A DNA stretch of 47,988 nucleotides from Candidatus Lachnoclostridium pullistercoris. Lineage in GTDB: Bacteria; Bacillota; Clostridia; Lachnospirales; Lachnospiraceae. The stretch covers positions 1 to 47,988 of the forward strand of contig DWWL01000068.1 of the NCBI GenBank assembly GCA_019119775.1, read 5' to 3'. Positions 47,985 to 47,988 of this stretch are shown here, piece by piece (position 1 is the first letter of the stretch; the number at the start of each line of letters is the position of its first letter). The notes under the pieces were generated by a model. That model ran no database searches, was not told the DNA's origin, and saw nothing but the letters and a program-made list of their open reading frames with translations. The position numbers were made by a program, and so were the translations under genes.

Positions 47985-47988
47985 ATGA
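47985..47988 (+). CDS. First bases of the next gene, probably citF
   Basis: ATG at 47985-47987 lies one base after the citE stop and is preceded by GAGGGGG at about 9 bases. By the conserved order citD-citE-citF it should be the citrate lyase alpha subunit (citrate:acetyl-ACP transferase). Only one codon is visible, so the identity rests on gene order alone. Confidence 0.45.

Noticed and set aside
1..47988. tRNA genes, rRNA genes, CRISPR arrays, insertion sequences or prophage
   Set aside because: I read the intergenic regions for cloverleaf ends, regular repeats and transposase sequence and found none. The gene content is ordinary core chromosome.

Overview
The window looks like chromosomal core sequence of a GC-rich member of the Lachnospiraceae (Firmicutes, class Clostridia, Clostridium cluster XIVa type). 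The grounds are strong AGGAGG ribosome-binding sites, low-GC Gram-positive promoters, many ATGA start/stop overlaps, a pyruvate:ferredoxin oxidoreductase, formate-tetrahydrofolate ligase, a PASTA kinase/phosphatase pair and citrate lyase genes. The genus is not determined. I saw no tRNA, rRNA, CRISPR array, transposase, phage gene or attachment site, and no gene-free stretch longer than about 300 bases (the longest is 271, before priA).

Layout. (1) 1-4436: 3' end of nifJ and its terminator, then a GntR (YtrA-like) repressor, ABC ATPase and ABC permease operon behind a promoter carrying a spaced palindrome. (2) 4510-4945: a monocistronic HPr-like protein lacking the phosphorylatable histidine, closed by a 26-bp bidirectional terminator. 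(3) 4974-6978, minus strand: a DUF368 undecaprenyl-phosphate translocase (PopT type) behind a DUF362 ferredoxin-like protein. (4) 7080-13485, plus strand: cardiolipin synthase, a secreted S-layer-homology protein, and a HlyD/MacB-type ABC export system. (5) 13546-20910: M19 dipeptidase, cytidylate-kinase-like protein, SH3b-NlpC/P60 wall hydrolase, ClpP-like protease and FtsK/SpoIIIE translocase. (6) 20953-22623: fhs. (7) 22779-37997: a long housekeeping series, murE-murF-priA-def-fmt-(Zn protease)-rsmB-rlmN-stp-prkC-rsgA-rpe-thiN, mostly overlapping or nearly touching. (8) 38076-42358: an ECF S component, serS, a GT-C-like multi-pass membrane protein and a VOC protein, closed by strong terminators. 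(9) 42472-46574, minus strand: rqcH, citG, citX and a LysR regulator, overlapping end to end, divergent from citD-citE (46785-47983); what is probably citF starts at the last bases.

How the genes work together. Much of the window serves the cell envelope: lipid II precursor ligases, lipid-carrier recycling, a wall hydrolase, cardiolipin, an S-layer-type protein, two ABC systems, and the PASTA kinase that senses muropeptides. A second theme is translation: def, fmt, rsmB, rlmN, rsgA, serS and rqcH. The last block is a citrate fermentation module in which the maturation enzymes CitX and CitG, which build and attach the prosthetic group of CitD, are overlapped with the LysR regulator on one side and rqcH on the other.

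No wholly new multi-gene system is evident. The most unusual points are the RNA or DNA inverted repeats that cover Shine-Dalgarno sites (before the ClpP-like gene and the ECF gene), the HPr-like protein without its phosphorylation sites, the structured spacer before priA, and the overlap of citrate lyase maturation genes with the ribosome-rescue gene rqcH.
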